Assembly (NCBI GenBank): GCA_041913905.1
Contig: JAYSEK010000027.1
Coordinates: 1 to 64,000 of the forward strand
Length of the DNA stretch: 64,000 nucleotides
Origin: Roseateles_B sp041913905
Lineage (GTDB): Bacteria; Pseudomonadota; Gammaproteobacteria; Burkholderiales; Burkholderiaceae_C
Reading direction: 5' to 3'
In this document: positions 47,425-56,007 of the stretch, one piece after another
Layout of the letters: each line of letters opens with the position of its first letter
Numbering within the stretch: the stretch's first letter is position 1
Position numbers and translations under genes: made by a program
Notes under the pieces: generated by a model
Told to the model about the DNA's origin: nothing
Seen by the model: the letters and a program-made list of their open reading frames with translations, nothing else
Database searches by the model: none

Positions 47425-48191
47425 ATCGACTGCTCACGCAAACGCTTGGAGACCTCGCGGCTGGCCGTGAAGCGCGTGCCGTCGCGCATCTGGACCACCA
47501 GCTGCGAGTTCTCGTCCGGGCTCATGGACTCGACGAAATCGAGGTTGACGATGCAGGCCCGCTGCAGCTTCAGAAAGCGCAGCGGGTCCAGCCGCTGCTC
47601 GAAGGCCGTGATGGGCAGCCGCACCAGGAACTGGCGCCCGCGGCTGGCCACGGCGGTGTACTTGGTGTCGGAGCGCAGGTACTCGATGGCCTCGACCTGC
47701 AGCGGGAAGATCTTGCCCTGGTCGCGCACCAGGATGCGGGTCAGCGGCTCCTGCTCGGAGCCGGGCAGCGTCGCGGCGGACTCCAGCGCACCCTGCCACT
47801 GCTGCAGGTGGCCCACCGTCTGCAGCGCGTGCTGCACGGCCTCGTTGAAGCGTTCCTGCGAAAAGGGCTTGAGCAGGTAGTCCACTGCGTGCAGCTCGAA
47901 GGCGGCCAGCGCGTGCTCGTCGTAGGCGGTGGTGAAGATCACTGCCGGGCTCTGGCTCAGGCCGGCCTCGCCCAGCGCGCGCAGCACCTGCAGGCCGGTC
48001 ATGCCGGGCATCTGGATGTCCATGAAAACGAGGCCGGGCTGCAGGCGCTGGATGGCGTCCAGCGCGGCCGGGCCGTCGCTGCACTGGGCCACCAGCTCCA
48101 ACTGGGGCAAGGCCTGCACCCAGTCGGCCAGGCTTTCGGCGGCCAGAGGTTCGTCCTCGGCGATGAGGGTGCGGATGCGGGGAGGGTTCAT
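47421..48191 (-). CDS. LytTR-family response regulator
   Basis: The 256-residue protein has a receiver domain (IRTLIAEDEPLAAESL, phosphoacceptor aspartate in GLVFMDIQMPGMTG) and a C-terminal LytTR DNA-binding domain (VEAIEYLRSDTKYTAV, RSQ-like VRLPITAFEQRLDPLRFLKLQRACIVNLDFV). It probably binds imperfect direct repeats and activates genes for surface or regulatory functions. It overlaps both the kinase gene upstream and the DUF2807 gene downstream by four bases. Confidence 0.93.
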   Translation of the reverse strand: MNPPRIRTLIAEDEPLAAESLADWVQALPQLELVAQCSDGPAALDAIQRLQPGLVFMDIQMPGMTGLQVLRALGEAGLSQSPAVIFTTAYDEHALAAFELHAVDYLLKPFSQERFNEAVQHALQTVGHLQQWQGALESAATLPGSEQEPLTRILVRDQGKIFPLQVEAIEYLRSDTKYTAVASRGRQFLVRLPITAFEQRLDPLRFLKLQRACIVNLDFVESMSPDENSQLVVQMRDGTRFTASREVSKRLREQSI

Positions 48192-49297
48192 GTGTCTTGG
48201 GGGATCCAGAGGTCGACGCGAAAGCCCGCGCCGGGCTGGGTGTGGACGCGCAGCCGCGCCCGGCCTTCGTAGTCCAGCGCAAAGCGGCGGCGCAGCGCGC
48301 CCAGGCCGATGCCGCTGCGGCCGGGGCGCTCTGCGTCCAGCCGGTCGGGGTCGCAGCCTTCGCCGTCGTCCTGCACGCAGAGGTTCAGGCCGCCGTTCAG
48401 GGCGTCGCGCTGGGCGCTGATCTGGATGGTGCCACCCTGCACGCGCGGCGCGATGCCGTGCACGATGCAGTTCTCCACCAGGGGCTGCAGGGTCAGCGGC
48501 GGGACTTCATCCAGCAGCACGCACTCGTCCAAGGCCCATTGCACCTGCAGGCGCGGGCCCAGGCGCAGGGCTTCCAGGGCCAGGTAGTCGCGCACGAAGT
48601 CCAGCTCCTGCTGCAGGTCGACGCGGTCGGTGGCGCTGCGCTTGCTGTCCAGCACATAGCGCAGCATGCCCGAGAAGCGCAGCAGCGCCTGCTCGGCCGC
48701 GCGGGCGTCCTTGCGGGTCAGGGCGATCAGGGAGTTGAGGGTGTTGAAGAGGAAATGCGGATTGAGCTTGCCGCTGATGGCCGACAGCTCGGCCCGTGCC
48801 AGAGCTGATTCGGCCTGCGCGGCGGCCAGCGCCAGCGCCCGGGCCTGGCGCGCGCTGAAGACGGCGCCGAAGCCGGTGGCGAGGGCCGCATAGGCGATCA
48901 GGCCCCAGATGGCCCGCCAGAGGATGGACTGGGCCAGCATCGCATCGGCATGCTCGCTGCCGAAGAGCGCCTGCGACAGCTGGTAGTCCATCAGCTGCCA
49001 GAGCGTACTGAAGAGGAGGGCGGCGCCGGCGTGCAGGCTCACCAGCTGCCAGGCCGGCCGGCTGCGCCGGCTGATCCAGCGCATCCAGGGGTGGACGGCG
49101 ATGCCCAGCAGCATCGGGGCCCACAGCGTCAGCGTGGATTGGAACAGCGCTTCCCAGACCTTCCAGGGCCCGCGCTGGAACTCCGTGCCGGCCAGCACGA
49201 ACAGCCCCCAGGTCAGGGCGCAGATGCCGGCATAGCCCAGCCACAGCCGGCGCGAGGGCGGCTGCTCGGAGCGTTGGGTGGGCGTGGGAGACGACAT
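48188..49297 (-). CDS. LytS/YehU-type sensor histidine kinase
   Basis: The 369-residue protein has four N-terminal transmembrane helices and a His_kinase domain with the phosphoacceptor in KLNPHFLFNTLNSLIALTRK. An HATPase domain follows (LTLQPLVENCIVHGIAPR, DDGEGCD, GIGLGALRRRF). There is no separate periplasmic sensor domain, so the signal is probably sensed in the membrane. It is translationally coupled to the LytTR regulator. Confidence 0.93.
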   Translation of the reverse strand: MSSPTPTQRSEQPPSRRLWLGYAGICALTWGLFVLAGTEFQRGPWKVWEALFQSTLTLWAPMLLGIAVHPWMRWISRRSRPAWQLVSLHAGAALLFSTLWQLMDYQLSQALFGSEHADAMLAQSILWRAIWGLIAYAALATGFGAVFSARQARALALAAAQAESALARAELSAISGKLNPHFLFNTLNSLIALTRKDARAAEQALLRFSGMLRYVLDSKRSATDRVDLQQELDFVRDYLALEALRLGPRLQVQWALDECVLLDEVPPLTLQPLVENCIVHGIAPRVQGGTIQISAQRDALNGGLNLCVQDDGEGCDPDRLDAERPGRSGIGLGALRRRFALDYEGRARLRVHTQPGAGFRVDLWIPQDT

Positions 49298-49519
49298 GGC
49301 GCCATCCTAGCCAAGCCGGGCGCCGGGCCGGGCCGACGGGAGACCAAGTGCCGGAAGCCGGGCATGGCGTGCGATTCCTCCCCTGCCTGGCGGCGCCTGG
49401 CCTGGCGTCGACCCGGTTTGCTCCCGTCTTCGGGGGACGGCTCGGGGAAGCCCCGGCCGGGGTGTTGTCCGGACCGCGCGGCATAATCGGGGTTTGAATT
49501 TCTGCCCGCGAGCGCTTCC

Positions 49520-50065
49520 ATGGCATCCGTCAACAAAGTCATCCTCATTGGCAACCTGGGCCGTGACCCCGAGGTTCGCTACACCCCCAGCGGCGCCGCG
49601 GTCTGCAACATCAGCCTGGCGACCACCCGCAACTGGAAGAGCCGTGAAGGCGGCGAGCGCCAGGAAGAGACCGAATGGCACCGCGTGGTCTTCTACGACC
49701 GCCTGGCCGAGATCGCCGGCGAGTACCTGAAGAAGGGCCGCCCCGTCTACGTGGAGGGCCGCCTGAAGACCCGCAAGTGGCAGGACAAGGAAGGCCGCGA
49801 CCAGTACACCACCGAAATCATCGCCGAGCAGATGCAACTGCTGGGCGGCCGTGACAGCGGTGGTGGCGGCGAGGACTTCGGTGGCGGTGGCGGCTACAGC
49901 CGCGAGCGCAGCGCCCCGCAAGGCGGTGGCGATGACTTCGGCGGCGGCGAGGCCCGCGCTCCGCGCGCGGCCGCCCCGCGTGCCCCGGCACCGCGCCCGG
50001 CGCCGGCCCCGGCATCGCGTCCGGCGACGGGTTTTGATGATATGGATGACGATATTCCGTTCTAG
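49520..50065 (+). CDS. ssb: Single-stranded DNA-binding protein
   Basis: The 181-residue protein has the OB fold (MASVNKVILIGNLGRDPEVRYTPSG, ATTRNWK, EWHRVVFYDRLAEIAGEYLKKG), a Gly/Arg/Pro-rich linker and the acidic tip DDMDDDIPF that binds SSB partner proteins. It coats single-stranded DNA in replication, repair and recombination. RecQ, encoded 3.6 kb away, is one known type of partner. A terminator follows, and the accessory island begins after it. Confidence 0.97.
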   Translation: MASVNKVILIGNLGRDPEVRYTPSGAAVCNISLATTRNWKSREGGERQEETEWHRVVFYDRLAEIAGEYLKKGRPVYVEGRLKTRKWQDKEGRDQYTTEIIAEQMQLLGGRDSGGGGEDFGGGGGYSRERSAPQGGGDDFGGGEARAPRAAAPRAPAPRPAPAPASRPATGFDDMDDDIPF

Positions 50066-50094
50066 GATCTACCTTTGCCTGAACGGTAAACAAA

Positions 50095-50128
50095 GAGCCC
50101 CTCGCCTCCATGGCTTGGGGCTTTTTTC
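50095..50128 (+). terminator. Rho-independent terminator after ssb
   Basis: AGCCCC and GGGGCT pair across a loop with an inner GCC/GGC pairing and are followed by TTTTTT, 30 bases after the ssb stop. Confidence 0.82.
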
Positions 50129-50623
50129 TTGTTGCTCATGAGTGGTGCCCAATGGCGCCTCTGGGTTGTTGGCGGCTACCTTTGGGAAAGTGTCAATTTC
50201 TGGCGCAGCTGCACTGCTTTTTGAAGACAGCAGTGAATGCCAAGGGAACTGACCTGCCCCCTGCTGGTAGAGGCCACGCTGACTTACCGCTTCCGTTCGT
50301 GCTGCTCGCATTGCTTGCTCAGAGTCGCAATTACTAGGTGCGAAAGGGCTTCTTTAGGCTGATCTGAGTCGTTCGCGGCCCATGCCCTAAGCGACCGCTC
50401 CTTCCAAGACCGGCCACCGAGCGCGGGCGGCCTAGACTGGCAGCTTCACTTATAGAACCAGCGGCGCCTCTTCTGCCACCTTGTCGTTTGCTTAAACAGC
50501 CGCTTCAGCGCGGGGCACCGCTCATGTCGACCCGGAGCGCTCCTCGCCAGCAACCTATGCGGCGCGACAATCATCGCAAAGAGGTGCCCGGACTCCGGGC
50601 TTGAGAGCCTAAATGGGGGAGCG
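50129..50623. other. Gene-free stretch at the left edge of the accessory island
   Basis: No convincing gene, tRNA or repeat is seen here. Short open frames on both strands lack ribosome-binding sites and family resemblance. The stretch has lower GC than the core genes before it and ends in a strong GGGGGAG ribosome-binding site for the next gene. It may hold the promoter of the island's first gene and decayed insertion debris. Confidence 0.5.
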
Positions 50624-52774
50624 ATGGAGAAGCCGCGGGAAGAGTCGCAGATTCTTGAGGACCTGGCAGCACTTGCCGCATCGCCTGGATACGCGCATGC
50701 GGTCGCGTACCTCTGTCATCGCGACAACGTCATTCACATTCAGGGCAAGCTGAAACCGTCCGACATGGATCGGCTATTCAGTTGGCAGCGGCTGAATCGG
50801 GCGGAACTGACGACGGTCATTGGCCTGATGGCGAAGAAGCCGCTGGACCTGTCTCTGCAGCAGCCTGATGTGATCGAGGACTACGTCAAGCGTACGGACA
50901 CCCTCATGCATGAACTGCACGAAGCGATGTCATACCCGATGTTCGCCGCCATGTTCGAGGCAGTCAAAGCAGGCAGCGCACCGCCCGACCCTTGGCGCGG
51001 ACCGGGGATGCGAGAACCCATCTTCTACGGCACCGAGTCCGCCTATGCGTTCCAGTACCGGGATCTTTTGCCTGAGAAGTATGGCGCCGATGACGAATGG
51101 ATGTTCAAGGCCAAAGGGTTCACATCCAGTCAGGCGCGCACCATCGCAAAGACGATGTGCACTTTGATGGACGAGAAGGGGACGCGGCTCTTTATAGACG
51201 CGCGAGCAGCCCAAGCCCATCCAGAGAGTTGGCTTCCGGCCTTTGAGTTCGCACCAGATGAGGTGGCGTTTCGTAGTGGAGCGGCAAAGGACGTCGTTGA
51301 AGCCTTTTTCCGCGCCTTCCTGTTTGCGGGGGACAACTCGGGTTTCAAGGAGGTGGGCGACTTCAATGAGGTTGCCGCTCGACCCCTGCTCCCAACTGAC
51401 CGTGGGACTGTGCTTCTCTTCTCGCACTACGCCATTTACGAGGCCATGTACGAGTCTCCGTTCTTCTGGATGTGGGATGACAAGCCTTACCGCCCAATTG
51501 CGGCCAAGCATCGTGGCGCTTTTACGGAGCAGTTCGCTGCGCGTCGGCTGGCTGGGGTCTTCGGCCGCGAGCATGTCCACACGAATGTGAACTTGTATCG
51601 TGGAAAAGACATCGTGGGCGAGGCGGATGTTCTGGTGATCTACGGGGACCGCCTCATCATCGTGCAGGCAAAGGCTAAGAAGTTGACCATCGCCGCCCGG
51701 AAGGGGAACGACAGTCAGTTGAAGGCTGATTTCGCCGCTGCCATCCAAGACTCGTATGACCAAGGCTGGACGTGCGCGAATGAGATGCTTGCCGGAGCGG
51801 GCCGGCTTGTTGATGACAAAGGGAAAGACGTCGAGCTTCCCACGCACATCAAGGAGGTCTTCCTATTCAGCCTAGTGTCGGAGCACTATCCGGCGCTTGC
51901 CTTTCAGGCCAACCAGTCGCTGAAGTTCCAGACTACCGATGTCATCCGCCCGCCGTTCGTGATGGACGTGTTCCTTCTCGACACGTTGACGGAGATGTTG
52001 GCGACGCCGTTGCGGCTGTTGGGCTACGTGAGGCTGCGGGTGGCCGTCTCGGACAAGCTGATGAGCGGGCATGAACTGACCGTTCTCGGCTACCACCTAA
52101 AACAGAACCTATGGCTGGATGAGAAGTACGACTGCGTCATGCTCGACGATTCCGTCGCACAGGACCTGGACACAGCGATGCTAGTCCGCAGGGACAACCA
52201 GCTTGGCGATGACACGCCGGTGGGCATCCTCACGAAGATGCGCGGAACGCGCTATGAGAGCCTCATCAAGGAAATTGAGGCAAGGAGTGACCCTGCAACT
52301 CTCGAGCTCGGGTTTCACTTGCTCTCGATGGACGAGGATGCGTGCAGGAATGTCCACCGTGTGCTGGAGACCATCACGCGACAAGCGCAACTCGACGGCA
52401 AGCGACACGACATCACCCTCGCATCGAGCGCCCCTCCAGGCGGTGTCACCTTCCATTGCAATCCGACGCCATCTCCTGAGGCGATTGTCGTGCTGGAAAC
52501 CTACTGCGCCAAGCGCAAGTATCAGCAGCGTGCCGCGCAGTGGTTCGGCGTCTCGGTAGACCCAGCGGGGCAAGTCCAGTTCGGCGTCACGCTGAACTAC
52601 ACGTGGGAGCCTTCAGATGAAATGGATCGGCTCACCGCTGACATGAAGCCGCCGTCCAGTGTGCGCAATGCGCTCCCTCAGTATTCGCGAGAAGTCAGGC
52701 GCCTGAAGCTCGGTCGCAACGATCCTTGCCACTGCGGAAGCGGTCTCAAGTACAAGAGGTGTTGTTTGAACTAG
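50624..52774 (+). CDS. PD-(D/E)XK nuclease-like protein with C-terminal SEC-C zinc motif
   Basis: The 716-residue protein starts behind GGGGGAG. A NERD-like restriction-endonuclease fold lies in the middle: glutamate 302 (TEQFAARRL), aspartate 335 in GEADVLVIYGD and QAK at 348-350. The last 20 residues, GRNDPCHCGSGLKYKRCC, are a SEC-C zinc motif. The large N-terminal part is not recognised. SEC-C and nuclease fusions are common in defence islands, where SEC-C may help bind nucleic acid or ribosomes. A TIR gene follows after 155 bases on the same strand. The role as a defence effector is inferred. Confidence 0.75.
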   Translation: MEKPREESQILEDLAALAASPGYAHAVAYLCHRDNVIHIQGKLKPSDMDRLFSWQRLNRAELTTVIGLMAKKPLDLSLQQPDVIEDYVKRTDTLMHELHEAMSYPMFAAMFEAVKAGSAPPDPWRGPGMREPIFYGTESAYAFQYRDLLPEKYGADDEWMFKAKGFTSSQARTIAKTMCTLMDEKGTRLFIDARAAQAHPESWLPAFEFAPDEVAFRSGAAKDVVEAFFRAFLFAGDNSGFKEVGDFNEVAARPLLPTDRGTVLLFSHYAIYEAMYESPFFWMWDDKPYRPIAAKHRGAFTEQFAARRLAGVFGREHVHTNVNLYRGKDIVGEADVLVIYGDRLIIVQAKAKKLTIAARKGNDSQLKADFAAAIQDSYDQGWTCANEMLAGAGRLVDDKGKDVELPTHIKEVFLFSLVSEHYPALAFQANQSLKFQTTDVIRPPFVMDVFLLDTLTEMLATPLRLLGYVRLRVAVSDKLMSGHELTVLGYHLKQNLWLDEKYDCVMLDDSVAQDLDTAMLVRRDNQLGDDTPVGILTKMRGTRYESLIKEIEARSDPATLELGFHLLSMDEDACRNVHRVLETITRQAQLDGKRHDITLASSAPPGGVTFHCNPTPSPEAIVVLETYCAKRKYQQRAAQWFGVSVDPAGQVQFGVTLNYTWEPSDEMDRLTADMKPPSSVRNALPQYSREVRRLKLGRNDPCHCGSGLKYKRCCLN

Positions 52775-52929
52775 GCAACCAATGCCTCCGGCAGGAACGC
52801 CACTGCGATGACGGTGTCTACTACGCTGGATCCGGCCGCATACCAAGCGGTGCGAGGGTATGGCGTTCGAATGGGTTCGCGCAAAATCCGACCCGCCTCT
52901 ATGGATGTCAAGAAATGGGAGAACAAGTG

Positions 52930-53883
52930 ATGTCATCAGTCCCGCGTGTTTTTGTGAGCCACGCCAGCGAAGACAAGGAGCGATTCGTGAACCGCTTTGC
53001 CGCCAAGCTGCGCGAGAACGGCGTCGATGCTTGGCTTGACAAGTGGGAGATGCTTCCGGGCGACAGCCTTGTGAACAAGATCTTCGAGGAGGGCTTGAAG
53101 GAGGCTCAGGCCGTCATAGTTGTGCTTTCGCGCATCAGCGTTGAGAAGCCCTGGGTGCGCGAGGAACTCAACTCGGCCATCGTCAAACGCATCAACACGG
53201 GCAGCAAGCTGATTCCCGTGGTGATCGATGACTGCGAAGTTCCCGAGGCGCTGAAGACTACGCTGTGGCAGCGCATTGATGACTTGGACTCGTACCAAGA
53301 ATGCTTTGACCGGATCCTGGCTGCCATCTTTGGCACGTATGACAAGCCGCCCGTTGGAACACCCCCTGCATATACGGCACGATTCGCGCAGGCAAATATT
53401 GGATCGCTTGCCAAGGTGGACAGCTTGGTCCTGCAACTAGCCTGCGAAGCGGCCATCAAGGACGAGAGTGATCTGATCGACCCGAATGATCTGTATGTCC
53501 AGGATGGACAACTGCTTCTGCCGGAGCTTGAACTCAGCGACGCCATCGAGATACTTGAACAGCAATATATGGTGCGTGTGCACCATGTGCTTGGTGGAGG
53601 GCTGTCCTCGTTCCAGATCACGACGCACGGATTTGAGACCTATGCGCGCGCCTGCATCCGTGGGTATGACGGCATCGTGCGCGACGTGGCGTCAGCGCTC
53701 GTGAACCGGCAGAAGGAGAGCGATCAGGAGATCGCGGCTGACCTCGGAAAGCCTCTCTTCCTAGTGCAGCACATCCTGACGGTGTTCGAAGATGCTGGGC
53801 ACATCAAGCTATCGAAAGCTATTTCAGGGCCGATCCATATCTACAACGTGGCTGCGTCGTTGCGTCGTGCGCTGGCGGCGTAG
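52930..53883 (+). CDS. TIR-domain protein with C-terminal winged-helix region
   Basis: The ATG at 52930 has GGGAGAA nine bases upstream and gives 317 residues; an ATG at 52915 is possible. Residues 1-130 form a TIR domain (RVFVSHASEDKERFVNRFAAKL, DAWLDKWEMLPGD, then KPWVREELNSAI with candidate catalytic glutamate 79). Bacterial TIR domains often cleave NAD+ or make cyclic ADP-ribose signals in anti-phage defence. The C-terminal half looks helical with a winged-helix fold (EIAADLGKPLFLVQHILTVFEDAGHIKLS). It follows the SEC-C nuclease gene and may form a two-gene system with it. Confidence 0.85.
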   Translation: MSSVPRVFVSHASEDKERFVNRFAAKLRENGVDAWLDKWEMLPGDSLVNKIFEEGLKEAQAVIVVLSRISVEKPWVREELNSAIVKRINTGSKLIPVVIDDCEVPEALKTTLWQRIDDLDSYQECFDRILAAIFGTYDKPPVGTPPAYTARFAQANIGSLAKVDSLVLQLACEAAIKDESDLIDPNDLYVQDGQLLLPELELSDAIEILEQQYMVRVHHVLGGGLSSFQITTHGFETYARACIRGYDGIVRDVASALVNRQKESDQEIAADLGKPLFLVQHILTVFEDAGHIKLSKAISGPIHIYNVAASLRRALAA

Positions 53884-54038
53884 GTCGCTGATTCCGCGCA
53901 CTCACTCCTAGCTGGAAACGGTGCGGTTGCCGGTCGGCCTGAACGACCGTTGTGCGGCCTGCAAATGACGTTGTGGAGTTGAAAGTGATGGCCACTATCG
54001 CTGCATTGCTGAACGCCAGGAGCGTCATGGACAGCGAT

Positions 54039-54317
54039 CTAGTCCGCAGGCACTGCTGACCGCTTCCGCTTCAGCTGTCGATACCGCTCATCGATACGTC
54101 CCGCCAACTCTGCAAAGCTGAGATCAAGGCCCGTGGCCAGCGCATGCAGGACGCTCAGAGACGGCGTCTTCTTGCCTGCCTCAAGTCGGGAAATGTAGGC
54201 CCGGTCAATGTTCGAGCGGAGGGCCACATCCTCCTGGGACCACCTCAGTTCCTGGCGGCGCGCGAGCAACTCCGTCGCAAACGCTTGAACCAGAACTGGA
54301 TTTCCACTTGCCCGCAT
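54039..54317 (-). CDS. XRE-family helix-turn-helix regulator
   Basis: The ATG at 54317 gives a 92-residue protein that is almost entirely one HTH domain: LLARRQELRWSQEDVALRSNIDRAYISRLEAGKKTPSLSVLHALATGLDLS. It is divergent from the lipoprotein gene across a 76-base spacer, so it may repress that gene or itself. The spacer contains TTTTGTACAC at 54338-54347 and TACACAAAA at 54367-54375, a possible operator pair. The longer frame upstream of this ATG is antisense and not coding. Confidence 0.85.
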   Translation of the reverse strand: MRASGNPVLVQAFATELLARRQELRWSQEDVALRSNIDRAYISRLEAGKKTPSLSVLHALATGLDLSFAELAGRIDERYRQLKRKRSAVPAD

Positions 54318-54393
54318 GTTGGGCAGCAGTCTTCCGCTTTTGTACACTTTAGACAGGTGGCCAAAATACACAAAATGACTGGGCGTTGTCCTT

Positions 54394-55224
54394 ATGAACA
54401 AGACCGTACGTGGCGCGAAATCGAAGAGAGGCAAATGGCTGGCCGCTGGGCTTGCAGGTCTCCTGGCCGGGTGCGGCACAACGAATCCGCCAACGCCCAA
54501 GGTGGACAGCGGCGCGGCACTGAGCCGGCTTCAGATCCAACTGTCTGAAAGGTTCCCTGAAGCGAAGCCTTTCGATCAGTCAGGCGCGTCGACTCCAATG
54601 AATCGTTCGCTGGCCTTTGAAGCGTGGGGCGATGCCGCGTACGCCCATGCAGCCTCGTCGTTCACAACCTGGTGCAAGTCAAGCCGCGGCGCTCTGTATG
54701 AAGCGCCATTGAGGGGCCACGTTCCCACGCGCGTGCGCGACGACATATCGGCGGCCGAACTTCGGTATCGGAATTCAGCACCGGGCCACTCTCAAAGCCT
54801 GGAAGTGAACGCCTGCGAGATCGCTGGGCAGACCTTCACGATGGTCAGTGGTGCTGATGCGAACCGTCGACGCCTGGTCGCCTGGTTCACACCAGAGGAA
54901 GTGGAGCAATACCGCTCCGCAGCCAGGGCACAGCGAGAAGCGGCCGATCGCCAGCGCAGAACAGAGGACGAACGGATCGCAAGGGAAAAGCGAATCCAAT
55001 TCCTCGTGGACTCACCGCTTGGCACCCAGACTACCTGCTCGCAAATGCAGTTGGACGATCAAGTTCTGTCGGCAATGACCTATCGCTGCGATCAGCACCT
55101 AGTCCAGTTCAGCGAACTGAACAGGCATGGCTGGCGCGTCGTTTCGCAGACCATCATCCCGGAGCCGACCTTGGTAGGGCTGCAAAGGAACCGCGTGACG
55201 CTGCTCATCGAAAAGGTCCGCTGA
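54394..55224 (+). CDS. Lipoprotein of unknown function
   Basis: The 276-residue protein has a basic N-terminus, a hydrophobic stretch and the lipobox LLAGCGT, so it should be a lipoprotein. The middle is rich in charged residues with a likely coiled coil (EEVEQYRSAARAQREAADRQRRTEDERIAREKR). It has a few cysteines that may pair (TWCKS, NACEI, TTCSQ, YRCDQ). No family is recognised. Base composition is below that of the core genome. It is divergent from the XRE regulator, which may control it. Confidence 0.75.
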   Translation: MNKTVRGAKSKRGKWLAAGLAGLLAGCGTTNPPTPKVDSGAALSRLQIQLSERFPEAKPFDQSGASTPMNRSLAFEAWGDAAYAHAASSFTTWCKSSRGALYEAPLRGHVPTRVRDDISAAELRYRNSAPGHSQSLEVNACEIAGQTFTMVSGADANRRRLVAWFTPEEVEQYRSAARAQREAADRQRRTEDERIAREKRIQFLVDSPLGTQTTCSQMQLDDQVLSAMTYRCDQHLVQFSELNRHGWRVVSQTIIPEPTLVGLQRNRVTLLIEKVR

Positions 55225-55315
55225 CCTCCGCTCCGCATCGTCAACGTACTGCATTCGATAGTTCCCCGGCCACGCCTATGGCAATGGGTCTCCTTGCGCT
55301 TCAATTTCCCCGCCT

Positions 55316-55789
55316 ATGTTCGTCTCACATCCCAGCTTCGAATTCCCAATGCCGCCAGATCACAGCCAGCCCGGCGTACAGCATTGGCGAATGCTGGAAC
55401 TCACACTGCAGGCGCCATGGTTCCTGCTCTCCGAGGAAGTCGGCGCGCCTGAACTCAGCGCAACGCAGACGCTCTGCATTGCGTGGGAATACGACCTGGC
55501 AGACGTCCTTCAAACGATGGACCCATCCCGTGTGAAGGGTCTGGTCTGCATGATGCCCGCTGAGCAACCTGAAGCTCCTCCATGGTCTCCCCGCGAGATT
55601 CAGGAGGTCTGGGTGCACAGCTCTGCAATGGGCCGGCATGTCGTGCTCAGCGACGTTGCTGGCAATCAGTTCACCTGTGGTCTGACGCCTGACCATGTGG
55701 GCCCGATCAGGAAAGAGCTATTGCTGCGGCTGGCTTCAAGCCCACTGAGCAAGCAATCAAGCAAACTGCGTGCGGGCAGAGCCAACTAG
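55316..55789 (+). CDS. Hypothetical protein in the accessory island
   Basis: The 157-residue frame has no recognised domain. An in-frame ATG at 55349 (MPPDHSQPGVQHWRML) may be the true start. Residues are mixed and globular-looking (FLLSEEVGAPELSATQTLCIAWEYDLADVL), with no signal peptide or membrane helix. It lies 91 bases after the lipoprotein gene on the same strand and could be co-transcribed. A competing frame at 55278-55535 is less likely. Confidence 0.45.
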   Translation: MFVSHPSFEFPMPPDHSQPGVQHWRMLELTLQAPWFLLSEEVGAPELSATQTLCIAWEYDLADVLQTMDPSRVKGLVCMMPAEQPEAPPWSPREIQEVWVHSSAMGRHVVLSDVAGNQFTCGLTPDHVGPIRKELLLRLASSPLSKQSSKLRAGRAN

Positions 55790-56007
55790 AGAAGAAGACG
55801 TATCCACACTCCTGAGCACGCTGCAAAGGCATTCGTAGAGCATTGGCTGAACAGTACGCTTGTTTCAATCGATCAGCTCACTGCTACTACCCGAGTGCCA
55901 GCTATGCAGCGATTGCGGTCCTTCGAGCGCCGTATGCATGGACCGCTGTCTGACGCATTAGCGCCACTGAAGACTTCCAAGTTGGACGTCAGGCTTACAG
56001 TCTCGAC

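Noticed and set aside
50129..50623. tRNA gene or integrase site at the island edge
   Set aside because: No cloverleaf, CCA end or GTTCGAATC-type T arm was found, and no integrase gene is in the window.
55278..55535. 85-codon plus-strand frame overlapping the 55316 gene
   Set aside because: It is serine/arginine-rich with no ribosome-binding site, and the overlapping 157-residue frame has more protein-like composition.
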